Source of the DNA: an uncultured Aggregatibacter sp.
GTDB taxonomy: Bacteria > Pseudomonadota > Gammaproteobacteria > Enterobacterales > Pasteurellaceae
DNA length: 64,000 nt
Assembly (NCBI RefSeq): GCF_901873365.1
Contig: NZ_CABFLM010000060.1
Location: forward strand, 1-64,000
Reading direction: 5' to 3'
Below are positions 43,972-53,822 of the stretch, one piece after another. The translations under genes were made by a program, and so were the position numbers. The notes under the pieces were generated by a model that saw nothing but the letters and a program-made list of their open reading frames with translations, was not told the origin of the DNA and searched no databases. The stretch's first letter is position 1. Each line of letters starts with the position of its first letter.

Positions 43972-45060
43972 ATGTTGTGTGTGAATGTTGAATTAAAAGA
44001 AAGAAGCTACCCGATTTATATCGGCGCCGGATTACTCACGAATAGCGATTGCTATCCGCTGCAATCCGGCAATAAAGTCATGATCGTGACCAATCCAACT
44101 GTTGCACAACATTATCTTTCCACCGTGACGGACACCTTAGAAAAAATCGGTTGTCTTGTTGAGCACGTCGTATTGCCGGACGGCGAACAATACAAAACCC
44201 TGGATTCTTTGAACCTGATTTTCACCGCACTTTTAAAAGCCAACCACGGACGCGATACCACGATCGTGGCATTAGGCGGCGGTGTCATCGGTGATGTGGC
44301 AGGCTATGCCGCAGCAAGCTATCAACGTGGCGTACGTTTTATTCAAATTCCGACGACGTTATTAGCCCAAGTGGATTCTTCCGTGGGTGGCAAAACGGCG
44401 GTAAACCACGAATTAGGCAAAAATATGATCGGCGCGTTTTATCAACCCACCGCCGTGATTGTCGATACACTTACCTTAAATACCTTACCCAAACGTGAAG
44501 TCAATGCAGGCTTAGCCGAAGTCATCAAATATGGGGCGATTTTAGACTTCCCCTTTTTCCAATGGCTAGAACAACACATCGATAATTTAGTCGCCCTTGA
44601 GCAAAACGCATTACAACAATGTATCGCCCGTTGTTGTCAATTAAAAGCGGATATTGTGGCGCGCGATGAAACGGAAAAAGGCGATCGCGCATTATTAAAT
44701 CTTGGCCACACCTTCGGTCATGCCATCGAGACCCATTTAGGTTACGGCAACTGGTTACACGGCGAAGCGGTATCCGCCGGCTGTATGATGGCTGCGGCGT
44801 TATCAGAAAAATTAGGCGATTTAACACCACATGATGTGGCACGTTTAGAAAAACTTTTAGTGCGCGCCAATTTACCAACCGTTTCACCGGATGGCATGAC
44901 CGCACAAGATTACTTGCCGCTAATGATGCGTGATAAAAAAGTGCTCAATGGCAAATTGCGTTTGGTGCTCCTCAAAGCGCTTGGGCAGGCTTATGTGGCG
45001 ACGGATGTCCCACAAGAACAGGTGATTGAAGCCATCAATCGTTGTACGCAAGTTGACTAA
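43972..45060 (+). CDS. aroB: 3-dehydroquinate synthase
   Basis: NAD- and zinc-dependent second step of the shikimate pathway. The 362-residue protein shows NAD-binding DGEQYKTLDSL, GGGVIGDVAGYAAASYQRG (catalytic core GDVAGYAA), TTLLAQVDSSVGGKT and the metal ligands LNLGHTFGHAIE and LHGEAV. Second gene of the aroK-aroB-dam operon; dam starts 4 bases later. Confidence 0.97.
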   Translation: MLCVNVELKERSYPIYIGAGLLTNSDCYPLQSGNKVMIVTNPTVAQHYLSTVTDTLEKIGCLVEHVVLPDGEQYKTLDSLNLIFTALLKANHGRDTTIVALGGGVIGDVAGYAAASYQRGVRFIQIPTTLLAQVDSSVGGKTAVNHELGKNMIGAFYQPTAVIVDTLTLNTLPKREVNAGLAEVIKYGAILDFPFFQWLEQHIDNLVALEQNALQQCIARCCQLKADIVARDETEKGDRALLNLGHTFGHAIETHLGYGNWLHGEAVSAGCMMAAALSEKLGDLTPHDVARLEKLLVRANLPTVSPDGMTAQDYLPLMMRDKKVLNGKLRLVLLKALGQAYVATDVPQEQVIEAINRCTQVD

Positions 45061-45064
45061 CCCC

Positions 45065-45913
45065 ATGCCAAAACCCGCTAAACCCACAACAAAAACCAAA
45101 AGCCGCCCTTTTCTCAAATGGGCGGGCGGTAAATATCGCCTCACAGACGAAATCAACCGTGTATTGCCTAAACGTAAACACTGTTTGGTCGAACCGTTTG
45201 TTGGCGCCGGTGCGGTATTTCTCAACAGCCATTTTGAACGCTACATTCTGGCAGACATCAACCCTGATTTAATCCACCTATTCAACATCGTCAAACAGGA
45301 CGTTGAAGGTTATATCCAAGCGTGCAAACCGGTTTTCTTTCACCCCGATGCTAATACGGAAAGTTACTACTACACCAAGCGTCAAGAATTTAATCAAAGT
45401 ACCGATGCATTCCAACGCGCCGTGTTATTTCTGTATTTAAATCGTTTTGGCTTTAACGGCTTGTGTCGCTACAACGCCAAAAATGAATTTAATGTGCCTT
45501 TCGGCGCTTACAAAACCCATTATTTCCCGGAAGAAGAACTTCGTTTTTTTGCCGCTAAAGCACAAAGTGCGGTCTTTATTTGCGCCGATTTTCAACAAAC
45601 TTTTGAAATGGCGGATGAAGACTGTGTCATTTACTGCGACCCACCCTATGCTCCCATTTCACAAAACAGCAATTTCACCAATTATTCCGGCAATGAATTT
45701 TCCATCGCCCACCAACGCGATCTTGCCAATCTAGCCAAAGACACTGTGAAACAACGCAACATCCAAGTAGTGATTTCCAACCACGACACGTCATTTACCC
45801 GAGAAATCTACCAAGGCGCGAAAATCCGCCGTTTAAAAGTACAACGCTCCATCAGCCAAGCGCCGCATAAACGCGTCAAAGTAAGAGAGTTGATTGCGGT
45901 CTTTAACGCCTAA
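45065..45913 (+). CDS. dam: DNA adenine methyltransferase (GATC)
   Basis: Methylates adenine in GATC for mismatch repair strand choice and gene control. The 282-residue protein has the SAM motif FLKWAGGKYRL, VEPFVGAGAVF, and the catalytic motif DPPY in VIYCDPPYAPISQ, in the order of alpha-class methyltransferases. I chose the ATG at 45065; an upstream in-frame start at 45026 overlaps aroB and is not conserved. damX, between aroB and dam in enterics, is missing. Confidence 0.96.
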   Translation: MPKPAKPTTKTKSRPFLKWAGGKYRLTDEINRVLPKRKHCLVEPFVGAGAVFLNSHFERYILADINPDLIHLFNIVKQDVEGYIQACKPVFFHPDANTESYYYTKRQEFNQSTDAFQRAVLFLYLNRFGFNGLCRYNAKNEFNVPFGAYKTHYFPEEELRFFAAKAQSAVFICADFQQTFEMADEDCVIYCDPPYAPISQNSNFTNYSGNEFSIAHQRDLANLAKDTVKQRNIQVVISNHDTSFTREIYQGAKIRRLKVQRSISQAPHKRVKVRELIAVFNA

Positions 45914-45940
45914 AAAATAACTTAAAAACTTACCGCACTT

Positions 45941-47800
45941 TTACAAATCAAACACATCCGCATCGCGCAATACGTGAATATTGCCTTTGCGGCGTAAGAA
46001 ACCACAGCGGTCGAAATATTCCACCAGTTGTACGGTCATTTTACGTCCGAATTGTAACGCATCACGCAATTCGTTTACCGATATGCCCTCTTTCCCGGCG
46101 ACAAGCTGTTTGATTAAGCGAGCGGTGGCATAAATGTTCTCGGTCAGGAAGAAGCGGTCTTTTACCACAGCGGTGAGATAGCCTAATTTACCGGCTTTGT
46201 AGAGGAAGTTGCGCATGGCGCTTTCTTCCTGTCCTAATAAGCCTGCAAGATCACGCACCCACAATGCTTGTCCGTTATGTTGCTCAAATTGCTCGAGAAC
46301 TTGTTGCCATAATGCACGTTCTTGTTCATTAAATTGAATTTTATGATCGGCGGTGTGTAGCCAGCCACGGGTTTGTTGTAGCTGATTTTCGGCTAATAAT
46401 TCATCAATAAAATGATAAATTAGTTTTTCCGGCTGATTCAGTGCCGCAATGCGATATAAACGAGCTTTACCTAAGCCGAGTTGGTCGGGATGTTGTTCGT
46501 GATATTGCGCAAGTGCGGTCAATAATTTCGATGTTTGTTGCGTGCGATACTCGGCATTAAAACACCAGCTTTGGAAGCGAATATCGCCGTTCTTTTCAAG
46601 AATGTCATTCAGTTGTGTCTCTGTCAGTTGTTCAATCCACATCAACTGCTTGGCTTCCACCGCATGATTTTGCAGATAAAGTGCGGTGCGTTTTTCGGCT
46701 GTTTCTGCTTGAATCAGTTGGCGTAAATAATCGAAACGGGCTTCTGTGCGCTTATGGCGTTTCGGTGAATGGATTTCAATCACTTTTGCGCCACCGAGTA
46801 CGGCGGTAGAGTTGCTGTTGCGTAAGATGATTTTGTCGCCGTGCGCCAAAAACAACGGTTGCTCTAAAATTAGTTCTGCCAGCGCGTGTTGCTGAGGTGC
46901 GAGTTTGGGTTGTTGCAATAACGTCAGCTTGCCTGTGGTGTGTGAGGCGGCGTGATAAATATGTACCGGTTGGCTTTCGTTCAGTGGAATTTGGTTTTCT
47001 AGCCAAACGGTGACGCGATCTGTCGCTTTGGCAGGCGGTTGGGAGAACAACCAATCGCCGCGCTCAATTAACGTGCGGTCGAAATCTAAGTTAATATTTA
47101 ATGCCAGGCGTTGTCCTGCCAAGCCTTCTGTACTTTGTTCGTTTTGTGCGTGGATATTTTTCACCCGCACTTTTTGCCCATTGCTTAAATACAATTCGTC
47201 GTCAATGGCAACTTTGCCCGCAAATGCGGTGCCTGTCACCACGGTGCCGGCGCCTTTAATCGTGAAAATACGGTCGATGGCATAACGGAACGGTTTTTCC
47301 GTGTCCGATAATTCCGGTAACTCCGCCAAATAATCGCGTAGCGTTTCAATACCCTGACCGGTGGTAGCAGACGTGACGAAGAATTTACTGTTCGCCAAGA
47401 GGGTATATTGTTGGCGTAGCTGTTGTTCTAATGCGTCAATTTGTTGCGCATCGGCGCGGTCGGCTTTGGTGATCACCACCATGATTTCTTGCAGTTGCAA
47501 CAAGCTCAAAATGTTTAAGTGCTCGATGGTTTGCGCTTGCACGCCTTCGTCTGCGGCAACGATAAGCATGGCGTAATGGATGCCCCCCAAACCTGCCAAC
47601 ATATTGGCAAGCAAACGTTCGTGCCCCGGTACATCGATAAAGCCGAGGATTTGATCTTTTAACGGCAAATAGGCGTAGCCCAAATCAATGGTCATGCCAC
47701 GTTTTTTTTCTTCCGGTAAATGCGCCGTATGCGTGCCGGTGAGGGCTTGTAATAGGGCGGTTTTGCCGTGGTCAACGTGTCCGGATGTGACAATAATCAT
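45941..47800 (-). CDS. selB: selenocysteine-specific elongation factor SelB
   Basis: Delivers Sec-tRNA to UGA codons marked by a SECIS hairpin. The 619-residue protein has an N-terminal EF-Tu-like GTPase domain (G1 GHVDHGKT, G3 DVPGHERL, G4 TKAD), beta-barrel domains, and a C-terminal series of winged helices that bind SECIS RNA (RDLAGLLGQEESAMRNFLY; VNELRDALQFGRKMTVQLVEYFDRCGF in part). ATG at 47800 overlaps the selA stop (ATGA). This implies selenoproteins elsewhere in the genome. Confidence 0.97.
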   Translation of the reverse strand: MIIVTSGHVDHGKTALLQALTGTHTAHLPEEKKRGMTIDLGYAYLPLKDQILGFIDVPGHERLLANMLAGLGGIHYAMLIVAADEGVQAQTIEHLNILSLLQLQEIMVVITKADRADAQQIDALEQQLRQQYTLLANSKFFVTSATTGQGIETLRDYLAELPELSDTEKPFRYAIDRIFTIKGAGTVVTGTAFAGKVAIDDELYLSNGQKVRVKNIHAQNEQSTEGLAGQRLALNINLDFDRTLIERGDWLFSQPPAKATDRVTVWLENQIPLNESQPVHIYHAASHTTGKLTLLQQPKLAPQQHALAELILEQPLFLAHGDKIILRNSNSTAVLGGAKVIEIHSPKRHKRTEARFDYLRQLIQAETAEKRTALYLQNHAVEAKQLMWIEQLTETQLNDILEKNGDIRFQSWCFNAEYRTQQTSKLLTALAQYHEQHPDQLGLGKARLYRIAALNQPEKLIYHFIDELLAENQLQQTRGWLHTADHKIQFNEQERALWQQVLEQFEQHNGQALWVRDLAGLLGQEESAMRNFLYKAGKLGYLTAVVKDRFFLTENIYATARLIKQLVAGKEGISVNELRDALQFGRKMTVQLVEYFDRCGFLRRKGNIHVLRDADVFDL

Positions 47801-49191
47801 AGCGCCTCCAAAGTATCGAGCAAGCGTTCGAGGCTTGCCAAACTGCGTAAATCCAACCAAATTTTATCCCGTTCAATGCGTCCGATAACCGGTTGCGGCA
47901 GCGCCAATAAACGGGCGAAAAGTGCGGTGGTTTTTGTCGGCATTTTTTCTGTTGCCGGCGCAATGGTGACCGCGACTGACGGAATTCGTGCCAACGGTTG
48001 GGAGCCACTACCAACTTGCGCTTCGCTTAGTTCGATCGCAACAACGTAATCTGCATTTAAACGATTTTCCAACCGCTCTTTCAGTTGTTCTGCTTGTGCT
48101 TGTAATTGGGCTACAGGCTGAGTGAGCAGATGAAGTGCGGTCAGTTTTTCAGTGATTTTTTCCGGTTGCAAATACAAACGCAAAGTGGCTTCCAGACCGG
48201 CGAGGGTGACTTTGTCACAACGTAGCACGCGTTTAAGCGGATAGGCTTGTAGCTGTTGAATCAATGCTTTTTTACCCACGATAATGCCTGCCTGTGGCCC
48301 GCCAAGCAGTTTGTCGCCGGAGAAGGAAATTAAATCTAGGCCGTGTTGTAATTTTTCTTGTACCGTCGGTTCTTCCGGCAAATTGAATTGTTTCAGATCG
48401 ATTAATGCACCACTGCCTAAATCTGTGATGACCGGAATGCCAAATTCTTTACCTAATTCCGCCAGTTCTTGTTCGTCAACAGAATGCGTGAAACCGCAAA
48501 TTTGGTAGTTACTGCTGTGAACTTTCATTAAAAAAGCAGTATTTTCGTTAATTGCGTTGCGATAATCTTTTAAATGGGTGCGGTTGGTGGTGCCCACTTC
48601 CACCAGTTTGCAACCAGCCTGTGCCATGATGTCGGGAATGCGGAAAGCACCACCGATTTCAATCAATTCACCACGGGAGATGATCACCTCTTTCCCTTGC
48701 GCGAAAGTTGCCAGCATCAGTAATACCGCTGCTGCGTTGTTGTTCACTACACAGGCCGCCTCGGCGCCCGTGAGTTGTTGCAGTAAATCGCTGATGTAGT
48801 TATCCCGATGGCTGCGCTCGCCTGCCGCTAAATCATATTCTAATGCCACATTACCCTGCATAGCATCCAGCGCCGCTTGTTGTGCCGCCGGTGACCACAA
48901 CGCGCGCCCGAGATTGGTATGTAATACCGTGCCGGTTAAATTATGTACGCTCTTAATGTTCACTTGTTGTTGTAGCAATAATTGTTGGCGGATGTACTGA
49001 AAGGTGGCGTCATCGGTTTGCAAAAAGTGCGGTAGATTTTCATGGCGTTTTATATGTTCGCGCGCTTGTTGCAACATCTCGCGAGACACGCTGACAGTGG
49101 CACTATGGCCAAATTCTGCCACGAATTGTTCACCTTGCGGGGTTTTGAGTAATTTATCGATGGCGGGAAGGGCTTGATAAAGGGCTGACAT
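47797..49191 (-). CDS. selA: L-seryl-tRNA(Sec) selenium transferase
   Basis: PLP enzyme converting Ser-tRNA(Sec) to Sec-tRNA(Sec) with selenophosphate. The 464-residue protein shows HNLTGTVLHTNLGRA, the PLP-lysine motif SFSGDKLLGGPQAG and DLGSGAL. The ATG at 49191 gives MSALYQALPAID and follows AAAGGA. Upstream in-frame codons to 49299 lie in the promoter region. First gene of selA-selB. Confidence 0.97.
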   Translation of the reverse strand: MSALYQALPAIDKLLKTPQGEQFVAEFGHSATVSVSREMLQQAREHIKRHENLPHFLQTDDATFQYIRQQLLLQQQVNIKSVHNLTGTVLHTNLGRALWSPAAQQAALDAMQGNVALEYDLAAGERSHRDNYISDLLQQLTGAEAACVVNNNAAAVLLMLATFAQGKEVIISRGELIEIGGAFRIPDIMAQAGCKLVEVGTTNRTHLKDYRNAINENTAFLMKVHSSNYQICGFTHSVDEQELAELGKEFGIPVITDLGSGALIDLKQFNLPEEPTVQEKLQHGLDLISFSGDKLLGGPQAGIIVGKKALIQQLQAYPLKRVLRCDKVTLAGLEATLRLYLQPEKITEKLTALHLLTQPVAQLQAQAEQLKERLENRLNADYVVAIELSEAQVGSGSQPLARIPSVAVTIAPATEKMPTKTTALFARLLALPQPVIGRIERDKIWLDLRSLASLERLLDTLEAL

Positions 49192-49343
49192 GATGATTCC
49201 TTTTTCTGGGGTTAAATTGGCATTTTTAGCGGGGATTATAAGGTGTGAAACCTGATTTCTTCTTTGCTTTTGCGTGCGCATTAGATACACTAACGCCAAT
49301 TTTTTTCTCGTATTTTTAAATTCTTGGAATTATAGGTAATTCA

Positions 49344-51059
49344 ATGCGTACAAGTAAATATTTATTATCCACCTTAAAAGAAACCCCGGCAGAAGCGGCG
49401 ATTGTTAGCCATCAACTCATGTTGCGTGCGGGCATGATTCGCCCTCTCGCTTCAGGCCTTTATAACTGGATGCCAACCGGTTGGCGCGTGCTGCAAAAAG
49501 TGGAAAACATTATTCGCGAAGAAATGAATAAAAGCGGTGCCATTGAGATCAAAATGCCCGTTGTACAACCGGCAGAATTATGGCAAGAGTCCGGTCGTTG
49601 GGACCAGTATGGCCCGGAATTATTGCGTTTCACCGACCGTGGCGAACGGAGTTTCGTGATCGGCCCAACCAATGAAGAAGCGATTACCGATTTAATGCGT
49701 CGTGAAGTGACTTCTTACCGTCAACTTCCCCTAAATTTATATCATATTCAAACCAAGTTCCGTGACGAAGTACGCCCACGTTTCGGTGTGATGCGTAGCC
49801 GCGAATTTATCATGAAAGATGCTTATTCTTTCCACATGGACAAAGAAAGTTTGCAGCAAACCTACGATGTGATGTACCAAACTTATAGCAATATTTTCAC
49901 CCGCTTAGGGTTGGATTTCCGTGCTGTGCAAGCGGATACCGGTTCTATCGGTGGTAGCGCGTCTCATGAATTCCAAGTATTGGCAAACAGCGGCGAAGAT
50001 GATGTGATTTTCTCTACGGAATCTGATTATGCGGCAAACATTGAACTTGCTGAAGCTGTGGCGGTGGGTGAGCGTGCTGCACCAACTAAAGCGATGGAAT
50101 TAGTGGATACACCGAATGCGAAAACCATTGCGGAGCTTGTGGCGCAATTTAACCAACCGATTGAGAAAACCATTAAAACCTTGATTGTAAAAGGGGTTAG
50201 TGAAGAACAGCCGTTAGTGGCGTTAATCATTCGTGGCGATCACGAATTAAATGAAGTCAAAGCGGAAAAATTGGCAGAAGTGGCTTCCCCATTTGAATTT
50301 GCTGATGAAGCCGCCATTAAAGCCAAGATTGGCGCAGGCGTAGGTTCCCTTGGGCCGGTCAACTTAAACATTCCGGTGATCATTGATCGCAGCGTGGCGA
50401 TCATGTCTGATTTCAGTGCCGGTGCCAACATTGACGGTAAACACTATTTCAACATTAACTGGGAACGCGATGTGGCGTTGCCGAAAGTGGCGGATATTCG
50501 TAACGTGGTGGAAGGCGACCCAAGTCCGGATGGCAAAGGTACCTTACTCATTAAACGTGGTATTGAAGTCGGCCATATTTTCCAATTAGGCGACAAATAC
50601 TCCAACGCGATGAATGCGACAGTGCAAGGTGAAGACGGGCGTCCTACGGTCGTCACTATGGGCTGCTATGGTATTGGTGTGACGCGTGTTGTGGCAGCCG
50701 CCATTGAACAACATCATGACGAGCGCGGTATTATTTGGCCGAGCGATGCGATGGCGCCGTTTACGGTGGCGATTGTGCCGATGAATATGCACAAATCGGA
50801 AAGCGTGCAAGCATTCGCTGAAGAGTTATACCGCACTTTATTGGCACAAGGCGTGGAAGTGATTTTTGATGATCGTAAAGAACGCCCGGGCGTGATGTTT
50901 GCGGATATGGAACTTATCGGTGTGCCGAACATGGTCGTCATCGGTGAGAAAAATTTAGCGAACGGCGAAATTGAATACAAAAATCGTCGTAGCGGTGAGA
51001 AACAAATGATTGCGAAAGCGCAATTGATTGACTTCTTAAAAAGCCAAATTAAGGCGTAA
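49344..51059 (+). CDS. proS: prolyl-tRNA synthetase
   Basis: Class IIa synthetase, cytosolic dimer. The 571-residue protein equals the bacterial long form, with motif 1 around MPVVQPAELWQESGRW, motif 2 FRDEVRPRFGVMRSREF, an inserted YbaK-type editing domain at about 225-400 and motif 3 GCYGIGVTRVVAA. The anticodon-binding domain is C-terminal (GVEVIFDDRKERPGVMFAD in part). Transcribed alone, ends at a terminator made from uptake sequences. Confidence 0.98.
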   Translation: MRTSKYLLSTLKETPAEAAIVSHQLMLRAGMIRPLASGLYNWMPTGWRVLQKVENIIREEMNKSGAIEIKMPVVQPAELWQESGRWDQYGPELLRFTDRGERSFVIGPTNEEAITDLMRREVTSYRQLPLNLYHIQTKFRDEVRPRFGVMRSREFIMKDAYSFHMDKESLQQTYDVMYQTYSNIFTRLGLDFRAVQADTGSIGGSASHEFQVLANSGEDDVIFSTESDYAANIELAEAVAVGERAAPTKAMELVDTPNAKTIAELVAQFNQPIEKTIKTLIVKGVSEEQPLVALIIRGDHELNEVKAEKLAEVASPFEFADEAAIKAKIGAGVGSLGPVNLNIPVIIDRSVAIMSDFSAGANIDGKHYFNINWERDVALPKVADIRNVVEGDPSPDGKGTLLIKRGIEVGHIFQLGDKYSNAMNATVQGEDGRPTVVTMGCYGIGVTRVVAAAIEQHHDERGIIWPSDAMAPFTVAIVPMNMHKSESVQAFAEELYRTLLAQGVEVIFDDRKERPGVMFADMELIGVPNMVVIGEKNLANGEIEYKNRRSGEKQMIAKAQLIDFLKSQIKA

Positions 51060-51106
51060 CCATAAAATAAAGCGGCTATGATAAATAACCGCACTTTTTA
51101 TCATCC

Positions 51107-51142
51107 ACCGCACTTTTGTGATGAAAGTGCGGTAATTTTTTA
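51107..51142 (+). terminator. terminator built from two inverted uptake sequences
   Basis: ACCGCACTTT (51107-51116) and AAAGTGCGGT (51124-51133) form a 10-bp stem with loop TGTGATG, followed by AATTTTTT. It lies between the convergent genes proS and gpmA and can serve both. A third copy sits at 51088. Confidence 0.88.
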
Positions 51143-51161
51143 TGGCAAATTTCGTGAAGAA

Positions 51162-51845
51162 TTATAAATAGAATTTTTCAACCACTTTCAAGTTGTCATC
51201 TAATTTATACACCAATGGCTGACCGGTTGGGATTTCTAAATCCATGATATCCGCATCGGAAATACCTTCAATGTGTTTTGCAAGTGCGCGCAGAGAGTTA
51301 CCGTGCGCAACCACTAAAACGCGTTTACCGCTTAATAATGCCGGCGCGATTTGGTCTTCCCAGAACGGAAGTACGCGTTCTAGAGTCACTTTCAAGTTTT
51401 CACCATTCGGAATAACATCAGCCGGTAGGTTTGCGTAGCGACGGTCATTGTGGGCAGAATTCGGGTCTTTCGGATCTAATAATGGTGGCAATGTGTCGTA
51501 AGAACGGCGCCAAATGTGAACTTGCTCATCACCGTATTTTTCGGCGGTGGCTTTTTTGTCTAAGCCTTGTAGCTCACCGTAGTGGCGTTCGTTTAAACGC
51601 CAGTTTTTTACTTGTGGAATCCATAATTGGTGAGATTCTTCCAACACGATATTACAGGTTTTGATCGCACGAGTTAAAACAGACGTGAAAGCAATATCGA
51701 ATTCAAAATTGGCATCCAACAATTTTTTGCCTGCTACTTTGGCTTCCTCTACGCCACGTTCGGTTAAATTCACATCACGCCAACCGGTAAATAAGTTTTT
51801 TGCATTCCATTCACTAAAACCATGACGAATAAACACTAATTCCAT
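51162..51845 (-). CDS. gpmA: 2,3-bisphosphoglycerate-dependent phosphoglycerate mutase
   Basis: Glycolytic interconversion of 3- and 2-phosphoglycerate. The 227-residue protein has the RHG motif with catalytic His (VFIRHGFSEWN; position usually RHGQS, here RHGFS), the block LNERHYGELQGLDK and the second His VVAHGNSLRAL. AGATCT and GGAG lie before the ATG. Transcribed alone. Confidence 0.97.
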   Translation of the reverse strand: MELVFIRHGFSEWNAKNLFTGWRDVNLTERGVEEAKVAGKKLLDANFEFDIAFTSVLTRAIKTCNIVLEESHQLWIPQVKNWRLNERHYGELQGLDKKATAEKYGDEQVHIWRRSYDTLPPLLDPKDPNSAHNDRRYANLPADVIPNGENLKVTLERVLPFWEDQIAPALLSGKRVLVVAHGNSLRALAKHIEGISDADIMDLEIPTGQPLVYKLDDNLKVVEKFYL

Positions 51846-52091
51846 GATAGATCTCCTAAGATTAATTAAAAAAACTCCCTCAGTTATAGCAAAAAAAGCC
51901 TTTCTGATAAAGAAAAAATGCCTTTATTTTCTGCCATGTTGTTTGGGGTTGGCGAAGACCTTGATCGTCTTTAGGGGAATTTATGAAATAGATCAAAATG
52001 TTGTAATTAATCGGAAATAAACGTTTTACTTTCAGTATTTTTTAGATAGTCTAACAGGTATTTTTAATGTTTGATTTTCTAGAAGGAAGAT

Positions 52092-53753
52092 ATGATGACA
52101 ACACTTTTCGAGATGGCACAAAATTGGTTAAACCAAGATCCGGATGCAGAAACGCATGCAGAATTAACCGCACTTTTAAGCGCGGCAAAAGGTGGCGATG
52201 CAAAAGCGGAAGCTGAACTGGTTGCCCGTTTTGACGGACGTTTACAATTCGGTACTGCCGGTTTACGCGGTCGTTTGCAAGCCGGTTCCATGGGGATGAA
52301 TCGCGTGTTGGTGGCGCAAGCTGCCGGTGGATTGGCTGAGTATTTAAAAGGGTATGACAAACAGCCTTCCATCGTGATTGGCTATGACGGCCGTAAAAAC
52401 TCCGATGTATTTGCACGCGATACCGCTGAAATCATGGCGGGCGCCGGCATTAAAGCGTATTTATTACCACGCAAATTACCAACCCCGGTGTTGGCTTATG
52501 CTATTCAATATTTTGATACTACCGCAGGCGTCATGGTGACAGCGAGCCACAACCCACCGGAAGATAACGGCTATAAAGTTTATTTAGGCAAAGCTAACGG
52601 CGGCGGACAAATCGTTTCTCCGGCAGACAAAGACATTGCGGCGTTAATTGATAAAGTCGCGGCAGGCAGCGTGAAAGATTTACCACGTAGCCAAGATTAC
52701 GTTGTGTTAGATGACACTGTGGTGGATGCTTACATTGCGAAAACAGCCGCGCTTGCGAAAGAACCGCAAACCGACATTAACTACGTTTATACCGCCATGC
52801 ACGGCGTGGGCTATGAAGTGTTGAGCAAAACATTAGCCAAAGCCGGCTTGCCACAACCGCACATCGTTGCTGAACAAGTCTGGCCGGACGGTACTTTCCC
52901 AACCGTGAACTTCCCTAACCCGGAAGAAAAAGGCGCGTTAGATTTAGCGATTCAAGTAGCAAAAGCACACAATGCCGAATTTATTATTGCGAATGACCCG
53001 GATGCTGACCGTTTAGCGGTGGCAGTACCGGATGCTGAAGGCAACTGGAAACCATTGCACGGCAACGTGGTGGGTTGTTTCTTGGGTTGGTATTTGGCAA
53101 AACAATATCAAGCGCAAGGTAAAAAAGGCGTATTGGCTTGTTCCCTTGTGTCCTCACCTGCCTTAGCAGAGATTGCCAAACGTTATGGCTTTGAATCCCA
53201 AGAAACCCTTACCGGCTTCAAATATATCGGCAAAGTTCAAGGCTTGTTATTCGGTTTTGAAGAAGCGTTGGGTTACTTGGTGGATCCGGATAAAGTACGT
53301 GATAAAGACGGTATTTCAGCCGCTATCGTGTTCTTGGATTTAGTGCGTAGCTTGAAGAAACAAGGCAAAACCTTGGTAGATTATGCAGAGGAATTCACCA
53401 AAGAATTTGGTGCTTATGTGAGCGGACAAATTTCCATTCGTGTGAGCGATTTGTCTGAAATCGGCAAATTAATGACCGCACTTCGCAACAACCCGCCAAG
53501 CCAAATCGGTGGTTTCAATGTGGCACAATTTATCGACCACACCAAAACCGACCGTCAAAGCGATATTTTAGTGTTCGTCTTGGAAAGCGGCAGCCGCCTT
53601 ATTGCGCGTCCGTCCGGTACTGAACCGAAGATCAAATTCTATCTTGATGCGCGTGGTACCGATCCGAAAAATGCCGATCATGTGTTGGCAGAATTTGATG
53701 CGGCTGTTCGCGCGATTTTACGTCAAGAAGCGTATGGTAAGCAGGATTGCTAA
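52092..53753 (+). CDS. phosphohexomutase (phosphoglucomutase/phosphomannomutase)
   Basis: Interconverts hexose-1- and hexose-6-phosphates through a phosphoserine. The 553-residue protein of the alpha-D-phosphohexomutase superfamily has FGTAGLRGRLQAG, the catalytic serine loop TASHNPPEDNGYKVY, the metal loop NDPDADRLAV, the sugar loop GFEEALGYLV and the phosphate-binding ESGSRLIARPSGTEPKIK. Homologues in Haemophilus are annotated yhxB/mrsA-like. Two consecutive ATG codons (52092, 52095) are possible starts. The exact sugar preference is not visible. Confidence 0.9.
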   Translation: MMTTLFEMAQNWLNQDPDAETHAELTALLSAAKGGDAKAEAELVARFDGRLQFGTAGLRGRLQAGSMGMNRVLVAQAAGGLAEYLKGYDKQPSIVIGYDGRKNSDVFARDTAEIMAGAGIKAYLLPRKLPTPVLAYAIQYFDTTAGVMVTASHNPPEDNGYKVYLGKANGGGQIVSPADKDIAALIDKVAAGSVKDLPRSQDYVVLDDTVVDAYIAKTAALAKEPQTDINYVYTAMHGVGYEVLSKTLAKAGLPQPHIVAEQVWPDGTFPTVNFPNPEEKGALDLAIQVAKAHNAEFIIANDPDADRLAVAVPDAEGNWKPLHGNVVGCFLGWYLAKQYQAQGKKGVLACSLVSSPALAEIAKRYGFESQETLTGFKYIGKVQGLLFGFEEALGYLVDPDKVRDKDGISAAIVFLDLVRSLKKQGKTLVDYAEEFTKEFGAYVSGQISIRVSDLSEIGKLMTALRNNPPSQIGGFNVAQFIDHTKTDRQSDILVFVLESGSRLIARPSGTEPKIKFYLDARGTDPKNADHVLAEFDAAVRAILRQEAYGKQDC

Positions 53754-53773
53754 TTAAGCTCGACAGTTGAAAT

Positions 53774-53806
53774 AAAAAACGGTAGGTCAATGCGCCTACC
53801 GTTTTT
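53774..53806. terminator. bidirectional terminator
   Basis: AAAAAACGGTAGG, an 8-base loop, and CCTACCGTTTTT form a symmetric hairpin with A-tract and T-tract on its two sides. It lies between the convergent phosphohexomutase and kdkA genes. Confidence 0.88.
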
Positions 53807-53822
53807 GTTGCCAATCCCGTGA

